Shown: positions 6,297-14,133, counted from the stretch's first letter. The stretch: 18,654 nt of DNA from Candidatus Moraniibacteriota bacterium (GCA_003482885.1 DMXN01000007.1:18759-37412), one strand, 5' to 3'. The notes: generated from the sequence alone by a model not told the origin. Made by a program: numbers and translations.

Positions 6297-6773
6297 ATGG
6301 ACAATATCACAAAACACAAATGGTTTAAAGGCGCTGCTTTAACGGTTGCTTTTATTCTAGCGGTTCTTTTGAGTTTTGCCGGAGGCGTGAAAGTCGGTTC
6401 CCATAAGGCTTTGTTTTCTTGCCGTTGGGGAGAAAATTATGAAAAAAATTTCATGGGTCAGAGAAACGGCTTGCTGGGCGGGGGCGGTATGATGAAATTT
6501 ATGCGCGATCAATTTGAAGGGCGCGGCTTTCGCAACGCGCACGGATTGGCGGGAACGATAATTTCCATCGCGGATAATAATTTAATTGTCAAAGATAAAG
6601 ATGGCAAAGAAAATACAGTGGCGGTTACGGACAGCACCCTTATCAATAAAAACCGTTTTGTTAATTTAAAATTAAGCGATTTAAAACCGGACGACAAAAT
6701 CGTGATTATGGGAAAACCGGATGATAGCGGAGTTATCAACGCAATTTTAATTCGCGTATTTGACACTAATTAA
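6297..6773 (+). CDS. DUF5666-like membrane-anchored protein
   Basis: The 158-residue protein has an N-terminal helix (~10-30, 'GAALTVAFILAVLLSFAGG') acting as a signal anchor. A Gly-rich, Met-rich stretch (~50-80, with GLLGGGGMMKFMRDQFEGRGF-type text) follows. A small beta-barrel domain (~83-156) has the layout of DUF5666: 'GTIISIADNNLIVKDKDGKE', a Thr-containing strand, 'LSDLKPDDKIVIMG' and 'INAILIRV'. Such domains bind ligands or ions outside the membrane in few studied cases, so no function is given. It lies between the two-helix protein and the membrane fusion protein with gaps of 9 and 12 bp, so it is part of the export operon. The Met/His/Gly-rich linker could hint at metal binding, but this is only a guess. 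Confidence 0.75.
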   Translation: MDNITKHKWFKGAALTVAFILAVLLSFAGGVKVGSHKALFSCRWGENYEKNFMGQRNGLLGGGGMMKFMRDQFEGRGFRNAHGLAGTIISIADNNLIVKDKDGKENTVAVTDSTLINKNRFVNLKLSDLKPDDKIVIMGKPDDSGVINAILIRVFDTN

Positions 6774-6785
6774 AGTAATAATTAA

Positions 6786-7922
6786 ATGAAGAAAAAATAT
6801 ATTTGGATTATTATCGGACTATTGGCAGTCGGCGGAGGCTATTATTGGTATTCGAAAACTTATTCATCGGTTAAGCCGGTTCAATACAAAACGGCGGCGG
6901 CGGAGAAAGGAATTTTGACGATGTCAGTTTCGGCGAGCGGAAATGTTATCGTCGATCAAGTCGCCAATATCGATCCGACCATAACAGGAACAGTCGCCAA
7001 TTTGTCCGTAAAAATCGGCGATTCGGTGAAAAAAGATCAATTGCTTTTTAATATTGTTAATGATCAACTGGGAGTAAGCGCGGCTAAAGCGGGAGTAAGT
7101 TACGCGCAAGCGAAAAAATCCATAGATGACGCGAAATATTCTAAAAAACAAGCCGAAGCAGAATACAAAGACAATTCTAAAAAAATATTAAAAGACAAAG
7201 TGGCGCTGGCGGATGAGGCGGTTATTATTGCCGAACAAAATTTAGCGGCGGTACAAAAAGATTATCAAAATCAATTATCCAATGCCGCCAAAAGAAATGT
7301 GACAGCTCCGATTGACGGAACGGTCAACGCAGTGAATATTAAAAATGGCGATGATTTGAGCAAGCTTTCTTCCGGATCCAGCCGGCAAGTCCCGATGATT
7401 ATCGGCGATCTGTCCACGATGAAAGCGCAAGTGCAAGTTAATGAAATAGATATTCCCAATGTGGACATCGGACAAGAAGCGACGCTTAAATTTGCCGCTA
7501 TCGATGATTTGAATGTTTCCGGAAAAGTTGAGAAAGTGGACGCGCTGGGTGCTATCGCGCAAGGCGTGGTGACATACAATGTGACCATTGGTTTCGACGC
7601 GATTGATTTCCGCATTAAACCGGAAATGAGCGTTTCCGCCGCGATTATTACGGGCGTAAAGCAAAATGTAATTATAATTCCGAACAGCGCGGTAAAATCC
7701 CAAGGCAACGATTATTTCGTTGAAATTTTAAATGGTCAAAGCCAAATTCCACAGCAAAAAAGTATAGAAATCGGCGCGGCTAATAATATGAACACGGAAA
7801 TTATCAGTGGAGTCAACGCCGGCGATAAGGTTGTGACGCAAACGATTAATTCCAACGCGACCGCCGCGTCTTCTTCTGACAATATAAAAATACCAGGAGT
7901 GGGAGGCGGGCTTGGAAGATAA
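6786..7922 (+). CDS. Membrane fusion protein (HlyD/MacA/YknX type) of an ABC exporter
   Basis: A 378-residue protein with one N-terminal membrane helix (~5-21), a split lipoyl domain (first half ~58-92 with 'GTVANLSVKIGDSVKKDQLLF', second half ~170-190 with 'NVTAPIDGTVNAVNIKNGD'), and a coiled-coil hairpin between them rich in Ala, Lys and Glu (~95-168). A beta-barrel and a membrane-proximal domain follow. This is the usual order of MacA and YknX adaptors. It would sit outside the membrane and link the ATPase/permease pair to substrate export. The hairpin is short, as expected where no outer-membrane TolC partner is present, which fits a monoderm-like CPR envelope. The C terminus is Gly/Ser-rich. 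The ATPase gene starts 8 bp later. The family is certain; the substrate is unknown. Confidence 0.9.
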   Translation: MKKKYIWIIIGLLAVGGGYYWYSKTYSSVKPVQYKTAAAEKGILTMSVSASGNVIVDQVANIDPTITGTVANLSVKIGDSVKKDQLLFNIVNDQLGVSAAKAGVSYAQAKKSIDDAKYSKKQAEAEYKDNSKKILKDKVALADEAVIIAEQNLAAVQKDYQNQLSNAAKRNVTAPIDGTVNAVNIKNGDDLSKLSSGSSRQVPMIIGDLSTMKAQVQVNEIDIPNVDIGQEATLKFAAIDDLNVSGKVEKVDALGAIAQGVVTYNVTIGFDAIDFRIKPEMSVSAAIITGVKQNVIIIPNSAVKSQGNDYFVEILNGQSQIPQQKSIEIGAANNMNTEIISGVNAGDKVVTQTINSNATAASSSDNIKIPGVGGGLGR

Positions 7923-7930
7923 ATTTTTTT

Positions 7931-8620
7931 ATGATTGACTGCAAAAATTTGGTAAAAATTTACAAAAATGGCGATATTGAAACGGTTGCCTTAAAGGGAA
8001 TCGATTTTAAAATTGAAAAAGGAGAATTTATTGCAATTATCGGTCCGTCCGGTTCGGGAAAATCAACTTTGATGCATATTTTGGGCGCGCTGGATACGCC
8101 GACCAGCGGGCAATATTTTCTTGACGGAAAAAATATTTCCCAATTCAGCGAAGATGAACTATCCGATTTGCGGCGCGATAAAATCGGTTTCGTGTTTCAA
8201 TCTTTCAACTTATTGCCAAGAACGAAAGTTTTGCGCAATGTGATGCTGCCACTTGTTTATACGAATTCTTCAATAAAAGAAAGAGAAGATCGAGCGCGGG
8301 CGGCGCTGAAATACGCCGGCATGGAAGAAGATAAATTCAATAACCCTTCCAATCAATTGTCCGGCGGGCAAATGCAGAGAGTGGCGATTGCGCGCGCGTT
8401 GATTAACAACCCCGCGATTATTTTAGCTGACGAGCCGACGGGAAATTTAGATACAAAAACCAGTCATATTGTGATGCAAACATTTCGCAAATTAAATGAA
8501 AACGGACACACGATAATTATTATCACGCATGAAAAAGAAATCGCCGAGATGACCGATCGCATAATTTCCATTAGAGATGGAATGATCGAGAGTGATGTTA
8601 AAATAAGCAATAATTTATGA
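7931..8620 (+). CDS. ABC transporter ATP-binding protein (MacB/LolD/YknY type)
   Basis: The 229-residue protein has all ATPase motifs intact: Walker A GPSGSGKS (38-45), Q-loop Gln90, signature LSGGQ (143-147), Walker B IILADE (163-168) with the D-loop NLD, and the switch His200. The 'FQSFNLLPRTKVLRNVMLPL' segment is typical of the MacB/LolD/FtsE group that works with FtsX-fold permeases. It powers the exporter from the cytoplasmic side. Its last codon overlaps the next start (ATGA at 8617-8620), so translation is coupled to the permease. That overlap also shows TGA is a stop here. Confidence 0.95.
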   Translation: MIDCKNLVKIYKNGDIETVALKGIDFKIEKGEFIAIIGPSGSGKSTLMHILGALDTPTSGQYFLDGKNISQFSEDELSDLRRDKIGFVFQSFNLLPRTKVLRNVMLPLVYTNSSIKEREDRARAALKYAGMEEDKFNNPSNQLSGGQMQRVAIARALINNPAIILADEPTGNLDTKTSHIVMQTFRKLNENGHTIIIITHEKEIAEMTDRIISIRDGMIESDVKISNNL

Positions 8621-9831
8621 TAGCAGACTTATTAAAAGAAGTTTTTTGGTCGTTGTCGGGAAATAAAGTGAGATCCGGTCTCACTATTTTGGGTATTGTG
8701 ATTGGCATCGCTTCGGTAATTACGATGGTTTCCATCGGACAGGGAGCGCAAAGTTCCATTGAAACCAGCATCGAATCTATCGGATCAAATTTAATTATTA
8801 TTCGACCGGGCGCGCAAAGAAGCGGGGCGGTAAGCGCAGGAGCGGGGAGCGCGCAGACGATGACTGCGGAAGATGCTGTCGCGATAAAAGATGAAATTCC
8901 GGGAGTGAAAGCAGTCGCGCCGGAAGTGTCGCGCCGTTACCAAGTTACCGCCAAAGGAACAAATACGAATACGCAAGTCACGGGTACCGTTCCCGAATAT
9001 GCCGATATTAGAAATATTAAAATGGATATTGGATCGTTTATTGCCAACTCGCAAGTTTTGAGTTCAATGAAAATAGCGATATTGGGATCGGCGGCGCGCG
9101 ATGAATTATTTGGAGTTAATGCGGATCCGATGGGAAAATCGATTCGCATAAAAAATGTTGATTTTGAGGTGGTTGGCGTGGCGCTTGCCAAAGGCGGATC
9201 CGGTTTTCAAAATCCGGATGATTTAATTTATATTCCCTTGACCAGCGCGCAGCATTTTCTTTCGGGCGACAATTTTGTGACAAACATCGGCGTGGCGGCG
9301 GAAGATCAAAATTCCATAACTGCTGTTCAGCAAGGAATTTCCGAGTTGTTGCTTAAGCGGCATAATATTTCAGATTCGGCAGAAGCTGATTTTAGTATTA
9401 TGAATCAAGCGGATATTATTGAAACGGCTTCCAGTATTACAAGTACTTTCACCATTTTACTTTCTTCAATCGCCGGAATTTCGCTTTTGGTCGGCGGCAT
9501 CGGGATTATGAATATGATGCTCACGACCGTAACGGAACGAACGCGGGAAATCGGATTGCGTAAAGCGGTGGGCGCGCGAAAAATTTATATCAATTTGCAA
9601 TTTTTGACGGAAGCGGTGGCGCTGACATTTTTTGGAGGCGTAATGGGAATTATTCTTGGTTGGGTAGGATCGCAAATCGTAACAGAATTTACCGGATTAG
9701 TCACTTTGATTTCTCCATCTTCGATTTTTATGGCTTTCGGCGTGTCAGCCGGAGTGGGAATTATTTTCGGATTTTATCCCGCCCGCCGCGCGGCGAATTT
9801 AAGTCCGATAGAGGCGTTGAGATATGAGTAG
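8617..9831 (+). CDS. ABC transporter permease (MacB/YknZ, FtsX fold)
   Basis: The 404-residue permease has the four-helix MacB layout. Helix 1 is at ~22-40 after a short cytoplasmic N terminus, a large outer domain (MacB-PCD) spans ~41-275, and three further helices lie at ~278-300, ~330-355 and ~368-387. The conserved 'ERTREIGLRKAVGA' coupling segment is at 307-320, and the C terminus is 'ARRAANLSPIEALRYE'. These proteins move substrates by a mechanical bellows-like motion of the outer domain rather than by a channel. In Escherichia coli MacB the ATPase is fused to the permease; here they are separate genes, as in Gram-positive YknYZ. Likely cargo is peptide or lipid-like, but nothing in the sequence proves this. 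It is the last gene before the terminator at 9864. Confidence 0.93.
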   Translation: MIADLLKEVFWSLSGNKVRSGLTILGIVIGIASVITMVSIGQGAQSSIETSIESIGSNLIIIRPGAQRSGAVSAGAGSAQTMTAEDAVAIKDEIPGVKAVAPEVSRRYQVTAKGTNTNTQVTGTVPEYADIRNIKMDIGSFIANSQVLSSMKIAILGSAARDELFGVNADPMGKSIRIKNVDFEVVGVALAKGGSGFQNPDDLIYIPLTSAQHFLSGDNFVTNIGVAAEDQNSITAVQQGISELLLKRHNISDSAEADFSIMNQADIIETASSITSTFTILLSSIAGISLLVGGIGIMNMMLTTVTERTREIGLRKAVGARKIYINLQFLTEAVALTFFGGVMGIILGWVGSQIVTEFTGLVTLISPSSIFMAFGVSAGVGIIFGFYPARRAANLSPIEALRYE

Positions 9832-9863
9832 AAATTAGTTGTGTTAAGTTTCTTGTCCTCGAA

Positions 9864-9890
9864 ACGGCTTTTTATAAGTCGTCTTTTTTT
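9864..9890 (+). terminator. Rho-independent terminator of the transporter operon
   Basis: ACGGCTT (9864-9870) pairs with AAGTCGT (9876-9882), one G-U pair, loop TTTAT. It is followed by C and seven T (9884-9890). It lies 33 bp after the permease stop. Confidence 0.8.
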
Positions 9891-9927
9891 GCCAAAGAAT
9901 TACGGATCTCTCACTCTGATTTTCCCC

Positions 9928-9936
9928 TGTGGATAA
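9928..9936 (-). promoter_or_regulatory. DnaA box upstream of nrdR
   Basis: TGTGGATAA is a perfect 9/9 DnaA box (TTATCCACA on the - strand), 29 bp before the -35 element of the nrdR promoter. DnaA boxes are known regulators of the E. coli nrdAB promoter. A chance match somewhere in the window is possible, but the position is fitting. Confidence 0.5.
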
Positions 9937-9964
9937 GTCTTGATTTTGGCTTGAAAGCGGGGAC

Positions 9965-9992
9965 TTGTCAGGAATTTTGATTGTGGTATAAT
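9965..9992 (+). promoter_or_regulatory. Promoter of the nrdR-nrdD operon
   Basis: TTGTCA (9965-9970) and TATAAT (9987-9992) are 16 bp apart. The -10 is also extended (TGG before TATAAT). Transcription would start near 9999, with an NrdR box right after it. Confidence 0.75.
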
Positions 9993-10003
9993 CATAGTCA
10001 ACT

Positions 10004-10019
10004 ACACTATATCTTGTGT
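10004..10019 (+). promoter_or_regulatory. NrdR box (operator)
   Basis: ACACTATATCTTGTGT matches the published NrdR-box pattern acaCwAtATaTwGwgt at 15 of 16 positions by my count. It lies just downstream of the predicted transcription start, where bound NrdR would block RNA polymerase. NrdR boxes often come in pairs ~31 bp apart; I see no good second copy at that spacing. Confidence 0.8.
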
Positions 10020-10053
10020 AAATCTTGCATAATATCATAAAAGCAAAAATATT

Positions 10054-10503
10054 ATGAATTGCCCTTATTGCAATAACGCGGAAACGAAAGTGGTGGATTC
10101 GCGGGAAACCAATGAAGGAAAAATCACTCGTCGTCGGCGCGAATGCTTGAAATGCGAATCGCGATTCAGCACCTATGAAGAAGTGGAACTTTTGCGGCTT
10201 TCGGTAGTCAAAAGAAATGGAAACAAGGTGGATTATGAAAAGAATAAAATAGAAACAGGCGTGCGGAAGGCCTTGGAAAAAAGGCCGATTTCCGAAGAAA
10301 AAATCAGCCAGTTTATCGGCGATATCGAATATGCCATTCGGGCGCGCGAGAAACCGGAAATAACTTCCCGAGATATTGGCAAAATTATTCTTAAGAAATT
10401 GCGCGAGTTGGACGAAGTTGCTTATGTCCGATTCGCCAGCGTGTATAAATCATTTTCCAGCATAGAAAGTTTTAAAAAAGAATTGGATACATTTGATAAG
10501 TAA
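10054..10503 (+). CDS. nrdR: Transcriptional repressor NrdR
   Basis: The 149-residue protein has the two NrdR domains. A zinc ribbon carries Cys3, Cys6, Cys31 and Cys34 with the 'MNCPYC' start and 'TRRRRECLKCESRFSTYE' signature. An ATP-cone spans ~50-133 ('VVKRNGNKVDYEKNKI...EVAYVRFASVYKSF'). NrdR senses ATP and dATP through the cone and represses ribonucleotide reductase genes when deoxynucleotides are plentiful. Length is the normal ~150. The NrdR box at 10004-10019 in its own leader shows autoregulation and, through the 37-bp gap to nrdD, control of the reductase as one operon. The start is the ATG directly before the zinc ribbon; the leader is AT-rich with no Shine-Dalgarno. Confidence 0.98.
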   Translation: MNCPYCNNAETKVVDSRETNEGKITRRRRECLKCESRFSTYEEVELLRLSVVKRNGNKVDYEKNKIETGVRKALEKRPISEEKISQFIGDIEYAIRAREKPEITSRDIGKIILKKLRELDEVAYVRFASVYKSFSSIESFKKELDTFDK

Positions 10504-10540
10504 TTTTTTAATTTAAACCAGCGGGGGCTGAAAAATCAAA

Positions 10541-12733
10541 ATGAAAAAAAAGAAAATTGTCGAAAAGGCGACGAGAAAACAGAAAGAAAAAAGCGAAATC
10601 AAGAAAGTCATCAAGAGAAACGGAATAGTGGCGACTTTCGATCGGCGCAAGATCACCAAAGGAGTGGCGAAAGCGTTTTTGGCGACTGGCGAGGGTAATT
10701 TGAAAGACGCGAAAAAAGTCAGTGAGAAAGTGGTAAAACTTTTGGGAAAAAAACATAAAAAAGGCTATATTCCGGAAATCGAAGAAATTCAGGATTTGGT
10801 GGAAAGAGTATTGATGATTTTGGATTTTGAAGAAACCGCCAAAGCCTACATTCTTTATCGCGAACAGCATCGAAAAAATCGCGAAGCGGAAGAATCTTTG
10901 GATGAAGCGGTGAATCTTGTCGATAAATATATTCAAGAAATAGATTGGAAAGTGAAAGAAAACGCCAATATGGCGTATTCCTTGCAAGGTTTGAATAATT
11001 ATATTTCTTCCATTGTGAGCGCGAAATACTGGATGAATCGCGTTTATACCAGAGAAATTCGCGAAGCGCATGAAAACGGCGATTTTCATATTCATGATTT
11101 GCAACTTTTAGCGGCCTATTGTTGCGGCTGGGATTTGCAAGATTTACTGCGGCGGGGATTCACGGGAGTCCCGGGAAAAGTGGCGTGCAAACCGGCGAAA
11201 CATTTGGGTTCTATTCTCGGGCAAATGGTGAATTTTATTTATACCACGCAAGGCGAAGTGGCTGGCGCGCAAGCCTTTTCCAATTTTGACACATTGCTCG
11301 CGCCATTTGTCCGTTACGACAAATTGACTTATGAAGATGTTAAACAGCAAATTCAGTCTTATGTTTTCAATATGAATGTTTCCACCCGCGTAGGTTTTCA
11401 GACGCCGTTTTCCAATATCACGATGGATATTGCTTGCCCGAAAAATTTGGTAAAAGAAGCGGTGATTTTCGGAGGCGTTCCACAAAAAGAAACTTACGGA
11501 GAATTTCAAGAAGAAATGAATATGATCAATCGCGCTTTTGCCGAAGTGATGACGGAAGGCGACGCTAACGGACGAATTTTTACTTTCCCCATTCCGACTT
11601 ATAACATTGGTAAAGATTTTGATTGGAATGATAAAAAATTTGACGCGATTTGGGAAATGACGGCGAAATACGGAATTCCCTATTTTGCCAATTTTATCAA
11701 TTCCGATATGGATCCGGATGATGCGCGTTCGATGTGCTGTCGCTTGCGTTTGGATAATCGCGAATTGCACAAACGGGGTGGCGGACTTTTCGGCGCCAAT
11801 CCTCTTACCGGTTCAATCGGTGTGGTAACGATCAATATGCCAAGATTGGGATATACGGCGAAAGGCAAAAAAGAGTTTTTTGAAAAACTGGATTACTTGA
11901 TGGATATTGCCAAAGAAAGTTTGGAAACAAAAAGAACGATGGTGGAAAAATTGACGGAAGGCGGATTGTATCCCTACACGAAATTTTATTTGGCGCCGAT
12001 AAAATTGCGCCGTGGACAATATTGGGCGAATCATTTTTCCACTATAGGATTAGTGGGAATGAATGAAGCACTGTTGAATTTAATCGGCAAAGATATCGCT
12101 TCGCTAGCCGGCCAAAAATTGGCGGAAGAAATTTTAACGCATATGCGCGAACGGATTATCGGTTATCAAAAAGAAACCGGAAATTTGTACAATTTGGAAG
12201 CCACTCCGGCGGAAGGCACTTCTTATCGTCTGGCGCGGTTGGACCGCAAAAAATATTCGGATATAATTTTTGCCAACAATGAGAGAGTGAGAGAAAAAAC
12301 CGCCGAGCCATATTACACCAATTCATCGCAATTGCCGGTTGGTCATACGGAAGATATTTTTGAGGCGTTGGATTTGCAGGACAATTTGCAAACAAAATAT
12401 ACCGGCGGAACGGTTTTGCACGGATTTCTGGGAGAAAGAATTTGCGACATTGAAACAACGAAACAACTTGTTCGCAAGATTGCGGAAAATTACGCTTTGC
12501 CGTATTTCACTCTCACGCCAACATTCAGTATTTGTCCGGCGCACGGTTATTTAAGCGGTGAGCATCAATTTTGTCCAAAGTGCGTAGTGGAACAAAGAAC
12601 GGAAATTTATTCCCGCGTAGTCGGCTACATCCGTCCGGTGGAGCAATGGAACGACGGCAAAAAAGCGGAGTTCAAAGATCGCCGGGGATTTGTGATTAAA
12701 GAAAAAACAAAAGAAAAGTATTTGGTGAAATAA
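10541..12733 (+). CDS. nrdD: Anaerobic (class III) ribonucleoside-triphosphate reductase
   Basis: The 730-residue enzyme makes deoxynucleotides from ribonucleoside triphosphates with a glycyl radical, which works only without oxygen. An N-terminal ATP-cone (~22-110, 'KKVIKRNGIVATFDRRKI') gives allosteric control. The catalytic barrel has the CCRLRLD motif with Cys399/Cys400, one of which should be the thiyl cysteine. The C-terminal zinc site reads Cys665, His668, Cys678, Cys681. The radical glycine is Gly695 in 'RVVGYIRPVEQWNDGKKAEF'. All key residues are present, so the enzyme should be active. It needs an activating radical-SAM enzyme (NrdG); none is next to it, and the following gene is unrelated. 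It is co-transcribed with nrdR. The gene supports an anaerobic or microaerobic, fermenting lifestyle. Confidence 0.97.
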   Translation: MKKKKIVEKATRKQKEKSEIKKVIKRNGIVATFDRRKITKGVAKAFLATGEGNLKDAKKVSEKVVKLLGKKHKKGYIPEIEEIQDLVERVLMILDFEETAKAYILYREQHRKNREAEESLDEAVNLVDKYIQEIDWKVKENANMAYSLQGLNNYISSIVSAKYWMNRVYTREIREAHENGDFHIHDLQLLAAYCCGWDLQDLLRRGFTGVPGKVACKPAKHLGSILGQMVNFIYTTQGEVAGAQAFSNFDTLLAPFVRYDKLTYEDVKQQIQSYVFNMNVSTRVGFQTPFSNITMDIACPKNLVKEAVIFGGVPQKETYGEFQEEMNMINRAFAEVMTEGDANGRIFTFPIPTYNIGKDFDWNDKKFDAIWEMTAKYGIPYFANFINSDMDPDDARSMCCRLRLDNRELHKRGGGLFGANPLTGSIGVVTINMPRLGYTAKGKKEFFEKLDYLMDIAKESLETKRTMVEKLTEGGLYPYTKFYLAPIKLRRGQYWANHFSTIGLVGMNEALLNLIGKDIASLAGQKLAEEILTHMRERIIGYQKETGNLYNLEATPAEGTSYRLARLDRKKYSDIIFANNERVREKTAEPYYTNSSQLPVGHTEDIFEALDLQDNLQTKYTGGTVLHGFLGERICDIETTKQLVRKIAENYALPYFTLTPTFSICPAHGYLSGEHQFCPKCVVEQRTEIYSRVVGYIRPVEQWNDGKKAEFKDRRGFVIKEKTKEKYLVK

Positions 12734-12781
12734 AAATAATAATGTAATCAACGAAACATGGAGAGATTCTTCTTGATTTGT

Positions 12782-12790
12782 TTATCCACT
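12782..12790 (+). promoter_or_regulatory. DnaA-box-like site upstream of the LCP gene
   Basis: TTATCCACT matches the DnaA box TTATCCACA in 8 of 9 positions and lies 15 bp before the LCP promoter. It may be chance. It is listed because the upstream intergenic region of nrdR has a perfect box in a similar place. Confidence 0.3.
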
Positions 12791-12805
12791 GCGAGTCGTT
12801 TTTGA

Positions 12806-12833
12806 TTGACAAATCTTATATTAAAAGTAAAAT
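12806..12833 (+). promoter_or_regulatory. Promoter of the LCP-protease genes
   Basis: A consensus TTGACA (12806-12811) and TAAAAT (12828-12833) are 16 bp apart, 39 bp before the LCP start. No terminator is visible between nrdD and this promoter. Confidence 0.7.
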
Positions 12834-12872
12834 ATACATATTGTGTTTGTAATTTTTAATTTTAAAAAATAG

Positions 12873-14114
12873 ATGTTTTATTTTAAAAAACAATCAAGAA
12901 ATACATCAACTGCCACTCGGGAAAATTATGTTAAAAAAGAACGATTTTACCGCAAAAAAAGTTTTAAAATAACAATGGCGGTTTTGTTTGTTTTGATTTT
13001 GGTTGGAATAGCTTCCAGCTGGAAAACCGGCAGTGTTTTGAATAAAATTTCCAGTGGCGGACTTTTAAGTAATTTAACCCACATTATTCCCGGAGTGAAT
13101 GATGAATTAAGGGGAGAAAAAGACGGCAGGATAAATTTAGCGATTTTAGGAATGCGCGGATCGAATATGCCCGGCGGAGGAACTTTGGCTGATTCGATTA
13201 TAATCGTAAGCATCGCTTCGAAGGAAAACAAGGTGGCGATGATTTCCGTTCCGCGCGATCTTTTCGTTACTGTTCCCGGAACGCAAGACAAGCAAAAAAT
13301 TAACGCCGTGCATGCTTATGGTGAGGAAAATGGCAAAGAAAAGGGTTTGAAAAATATGAAAATTGCCTTGGAAGAAGTGTTGGGCATGCCGATTCATTAC
13401 GCGGCAAGCATTAATTTCGCCGGATTTAAACAGCTTGTTGACGCGATAGGCGGCGTGGATATTTCATTGGAAAAACCTTTTGACGAGATGGCGCAATTTA
13501 ATGAAGCGCATGTTTGTGATTCATTTTTTACCATTCCGACCGGAAAATGGCAAAATAAAATAGTTAAACATCACGAAACGAATGCCGCCGGCGTATCGGT
13601 TATGGTAAGCAGGAAAATTCCTATGTATCCGCTTTGCACCGCTCCATTAAGTTCTTTGGAATGCGGAGGCAGTTTTAAATTACCGGCCGGAAAACAAACG
13701 CTCAACGGCGAAAAAGCGCTTTGTTATGTTCGGTCTAGGGCAACTTCCAATGATTTCGAAAGAGCCAAGCGACAACAGCAAATGATGCAACTCGTGAAAG
13801 ATAAAATGTTGAGTATGGGAACCCTTACCGATTTTTCCAAAATAAATGGAATGCTCGACAGCTTGGGAGATAATGTCAGGACGGATATGCAACTATGGGA
13901 AATGCAAAAATTTTATGATCTTTATAAAACTATTCCTGACGCGCAAATTTATCAAAGAGTATTAGAAGATTCAGAGGAAGGTTTGCTATATTATCCGGGA
14001 GAAAGCGCGGCCGGATATATATTGCTTCCGCGCGGAGATAACTATGATAAAATTCATGAAATGGCTCAAAACATTTTCACTATCGCTCCGCAAACAGATA
14101 TTAAGCCCAAATAA
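12873..14114 (+). CDS. LytR-CpsA-Psr (LCP) family cell-wall glycopolymer transferase
   Basis: The 413-residue protein has a basic cytoplasmic N terminus, one membrane helix (~31-48) and an outer LCP domain (~85-310). Typical text includes 'INLAILGMRG', 'DSIIIVSI' (107-114), 'ISVPRDLFVTVPG' with Arg128 and Asp129, 'FVDAIGGVDI'-like sequence, and 'KQTLNGEKALCYVRSRA' with Arg287/Arg289 region residues. LCP enzymes move polyprenyl-linked glycopolymers to peptidoglycan or other acceptors. Between the 'GGVDI' and 'LNGEKAL' blocks it has a longer loop than usual, with Cys215, Cys255 and Cys264, plus Cys284 in the block, which may form disulfides. The S41 protease gene starts 19 bp downstream, so the two are probably co-transcribed. 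The acceptor and polymer are unknown. Confidence 0.92.
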   Translation: MFYFKKQSRNTSTATRENYVKKERFYRKKSFKITMAVLFVLILVGIASSWKTGSVLNKISSGGLLSNLTHIIPGVNDELRGEKDGRINLAILGMRGSNMPGGGTLADSIIIVSIASKENKVAMISVPRDLFVTVPGTQDKQKINAVHAYGEENGKEKGLKNMKIALEEVLGMPIHYAASINFAGFKQLVDAIGGVDISLEKPFDEMAQFNEAHVCDSFFTIPTGKWQNKIVKHHETNAAGVSVMVSRKIPMYPLCTAPLSSLECGGSFKLPAGKQTLNGEKALCYVRSRATSNDFERAKRQQQMMQLVKDKMLSMGTLTDFSKINGMLDSLGDNVRTDMQLWEMQKFYDLYKTIPDAQIYQRVLEDSEEGLLYYPGESAAGYILLPRGDNYDKIHEMAQNIFTIAPQTDIKPK

Positions 14115-14133
14115 AAATTAGAGTTTAAATTCG

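Noticed and set aside
7271..7708. Overlapping - strand ORFs opposite the membrane fusion protein
   Set aside because: Two - strand frames are open over the same stretch, which is a composition effect, not a gene.
10508..11104. Long - strand ORF opposite nrdD (198 codons)
   Set aside because: Fully antisense to a conserved gene; Phe/His/Arg-rich composition is the mirror of Lys/Glu codons. No start context or domain.
11144..11770. Long - strand ORF opposite nrdD (208 codons)
   Set aside because: Antisense shadow of conserved coding sequence; no recognisable domain.
12831..12846. Second NrdR box before the LCP gene (half site TATTGTGT)
   Set aside because: Only 12 of 16 positions match and the left half, including the key C, is missing; AT-rich sequence gives this easily.
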